Of a stretch of DNA of 64,000 bases, positions 62,527 through 64,000 are shown piece after piece. Position 1 is the stretch's first letter. Every line of letters starts with the position of its first letter. The notes under the pieces are model-generated. The model was given only the letters and a program-made list of their open reading frames with translations, had not been told where the DNA came from and did no database searches. The stretch is taken from contig NZ_JNZY01000010.1 of NCBI RefSeq assembly GCF_000717655.1, positions 186,001 through 250,000 on the forward strand. The letters run 5' to 3'. The DNA is from Streptomyces katrae. Lineage in GTDB: Bacteria > Actinomycetota > Actinomycetes > Streptomycetales > Streptomycetaceae. The position numbers and the translations under genes were made by a program.

Positions 62527-63522
62527 GTGTCACGCTCCGTCCGGGGGCGGCGGCTGTTGTCTGATGCTGTGGTGCGCACCGAGGAATGGCGACGTCCCGC
62601 AGGAACCCTTCTCCGGATCCTCGGCGTCGCCGCCGCCTACTACGCCGCGGGACGGATCGGCCTCCTGCTGCGCGTGGTCGTCGAGGGCGCGCAGGTCACG
62701 CCCCTGTGGCTGCCCACGGGCATCGCGGTCGCCGCCCTGCTGTGGTTCGGGCTGCGGATCTGGCCGGGGATCGCCCTCGGCACGTTCCTCGCCATCGAAC
62801 ACCTCAGCAGTTTCCAGACCGCGGACGTCGGGATCGTCGTGGGGAACACCCTCGCGCCGGTGTGCGCGTACCTGCTGCTGCGCCGCTTGGGCTTCCGCAC
62901 CGAGATGGACCGGCTGCGGGACGGCCTGGCCCTGGTCTTCGTGGGCGGGCTCGTGCCGATGCTGATCAGCGCGTCCCTCGGCACCGGGATGCTGGTGGCC
63001 ACCGGCGACCTGGCGCTGAGCGGGTTCTGGCCGGTGTGGTCGGCGTGGTGGGTCGGTGATGCGATGGGGGTGCTCGTGGTGACCCCGGTGCTGCTCGTCC
63101 TGCCCACGGTCCGGATGCCGGACGATGCCTACCGCGTCGCCGAGGCGGTGGCGCTTGCCGTCGCCGTCGGGCTCGGCGTGTTCATGGCTTCCCGGAGCGC
63201 GTTGTCGCTGCTGTTCCTCGTCTTCCCGCTGCTGATCTGGTCGGCCGTGCGGTTCCAGCTGGCCGGCAGCGCGCCCTGCGTCCTGATCATGTCCGTCGTG
63301 GTGATCTCGGCGGCGACCGATCGCGCCGGACCGTTCGCCGGCCACACCCTCTTCGAGATCATGGTCAACCTCCAGGCGCTCAACGGCTCGGCGGCTCTTA
63401 CCGCGCTGCTGCTGTCCGCGATGGTCACCGAACAGAACAACATCCGGCTGAAGATCGAGCAGGTGTGCGAGGACCTGGCCGAGGTCGTCGACCGCCTCGC
63501 CCCCCGCAGACCGGGGGACTGA
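62527..63522 (+). CDS. MASE1-domain integral membrane sensor
   Basis: 331 residues with about eight to nine membrane segments (LLRILGVAAAYYAAGRIGLLL, VTPLWLPTGIAVAALLWFGL, IWPGIALGTFLA, WWVGDAMGVLVVTPVLLVLP), the MASE1 pattern. The C-terminus is a short coiled coil (EQNNIRLKIEQVCEDLAEVV) with no GGDEF, kinase or phosphatase domain. MASE1 usually sits at the N-terminus of signalling proteins; here the probable output enzyme is the separate SpoIIE phosphatase just upstream. GTG 62527; GTG 62569 is an alternative. Confidence 0.85.
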   Translation: MSRSVRGRRLLSDAVVRTEEWRRPAGTLLRILGVAAAYYAAGRIGLLLRVVVEGAQVTPLWLPTGIAVAALLWFGLRIWPGIALGTFLAIEHLSSFQTADVGIVVGNTLAPVCAYLLLRRLGFRTEMDRLRDGLALVFVGGLVPMLISASLGTGMLVATGDLALSGFWPVWSAWWVGDAMGVLVVTPVLLVLPTVRMPDDAYRVAEAVALAVAVGLGVFMASRSALSLLFLVFPLLIWSAVRFQLAGSAPCVLIMSVVVISAATDRAGPFAGHTLFEIMVNLQALNGSAALTALLLSAMVTEQNNIRLKIEQVCEDLAEVVDRLAPRRPGD

Positions 63523-63536
63523 CCGGCCGGAGGACT

Positions 63537-64000
63537 CAGTTGCGTGCCTCCGCGGGCGGCAGCGCGTCCGCGACGGCGCGCGCGCGTACGGATCCCCGCT
63601 CGGTCCCGTCGGACGGGAGCTCGTACGGCGCGCGCGGGCTTCCTCGACGGCGTACCAGTCGATGCCGGGACGGCGCAGCCGGGGCGTGACCTTCAGCGGG
63701 GCGTCCAGCGCGCTGTGCACCGACGCCGCCGGGTAGTGCATCCCCCCACCGGCACGGATTCCGGCAGCCCCCGGACGGGCCGTGTCGAGGGCCTTCTGTA
63801 CGGCGCCCGCGGCCGCCTTCACGTCGACCGACGCTGTCGTCCCGCCCTCGTGCAGCGGGCTCATCCGGTACATCGCGCTGTCGCCGAACCGGGCACGCTG
63901 CGCCGCGGAGCAGTCGGCCGCGAGCGCGGCGAACCGGGCCCGGCGGGATCCAGCCAGTCGGGCCGGGTGAACCCGTCCCAGGTGCCCCGGGGTCGTACCC
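63537..64000 (-). pseudogene. Decayed alpha-N-acetylglucosaminidase (GH89/NAGLU) fragment, continues off window
   Basis: Reading from the right edge, frame fragments give GTWDGFTRPDWLDPAG, then after a one-base shift RFAALAADCSAAQRARFGDS and MYRMSPLHEGG, VDVKAAAGAVQKALDTARPG. This matches the central part of NAGLU-type enzymes (WLDP, QRELFG, HEGG). Next comes sequence I do not recognise as NAGLU (VHSALDAPLKVTPRLRRPG) and a further frame shift near the GC-repeat at 63626 to YELPSDGTERG and the stop at 63537. Two frame changes plus missing middle segments mean it cannot make the enzyme. Part of the signal could be sequencing error; an accurate read would tell. Confidence 0.55.

Overview
The window reads as a piece of Streptomyces (or closely related high-GC actinomycete) chromosome. 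Base composition is strongly GC-rich, third codon positions are almost all G/C, GTG starts are common, and the gene content is typical of the genus: an ECF sigma/zinc anti-sigma pair, an RsbW-like ATPase, a SpoIIE phosphatase, DUF1996, DUF2330, DUF5302, a family 19 chitinase behind paired TGGTC-GACC repeats, and a subtilase with a P-domain. I saw no tRNA, rRNA, insertion sequence or CRISPR array.

Layout. 1-9.7 kb: an FtsX-type ABC permease (cut by the left edge) diverging from its ATPase; a LysR regulator coupled to a leucine-rich-repeat-variant protein and diverging from an NAD-dependent epimerase; the remnant of a HAD phosphatase; a small conserved protein; DUF2330; a methyltransferase. 9.7-20 kb: an ester and phosphate-ester group with secreted carboxylesterase, secreted SurE, MFS exporter, two PAP2 proteins (one with both catalytic histidines replaced), a second type-B carboxylesterase, an alpha/beta hydrolase and a LacI regulator. 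Copies of a TTACACGTGTAA palindrome lie in front of several of these genes.

20-30 kb: an aerobic CoA-dependent aromatic pathway. A benzoate/salicylate-type CoA ligase fused to a hot-dog thioesterase is followed by a salicylyl-CoA 5-hydroxylase fused to an Old-Yellow-Enzyme domain, a nitrilase, a gentisate 1,2-dioxygenase, a fumarylacetoacetate-type hydrolase, a maleate cis-trans isomerase and a PaaX-type regulator. The genes fit together as aromatic nitrile or acid -> acyl-CoA -> gentisyl-CoA -> gentisate -> maleylpyruvate -> pyruvate + maleate -> fumarate. Three promoters with the same layout (TATCGAG, 5 nt, TTGACG, 16 nt, an ATA-type -10) precede the ligase, the hydroxylase and the distant esterase at 15 kb, so that esterase probably belongs to the same regulon.

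30-43 kb: a lipoprotein, an EamA-like transporter, two coupled ATP-grasp ligases, a giant HEAT-like repeat protein, an ECF sigma/anti-sigma operon, DUF1996 and DUF1838 proteins, then a trypsin-co-occurring (Trypco1-like) protein followed by a trypsin-nSTAND-WD40 gene broken by an internal deletion and frame change. 43-52 kb: subtilase, LuxR-family STAND regulator, chitinase, DUF5302, MerR regulator, and an HxlR/ketopantoate-reductase pair.

52-60 kb: the most unusual block. A caspase-family protease diverges from a 1347-residue protein with two P-loop NTPase domains, followed immediately by two different trypsin-like proteases. This looks like an NTPase-gated protease (biological-conflict or programmed-death) system. 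60-64 kb: a small conserved protein, an RpiR regulator, a SpoIIE phosphatase coupled to a MASE1 membrane sensor, and the multiply frameshifted remains of a family 89 alpha-N-acetylglucosaminidase running off the right edge.
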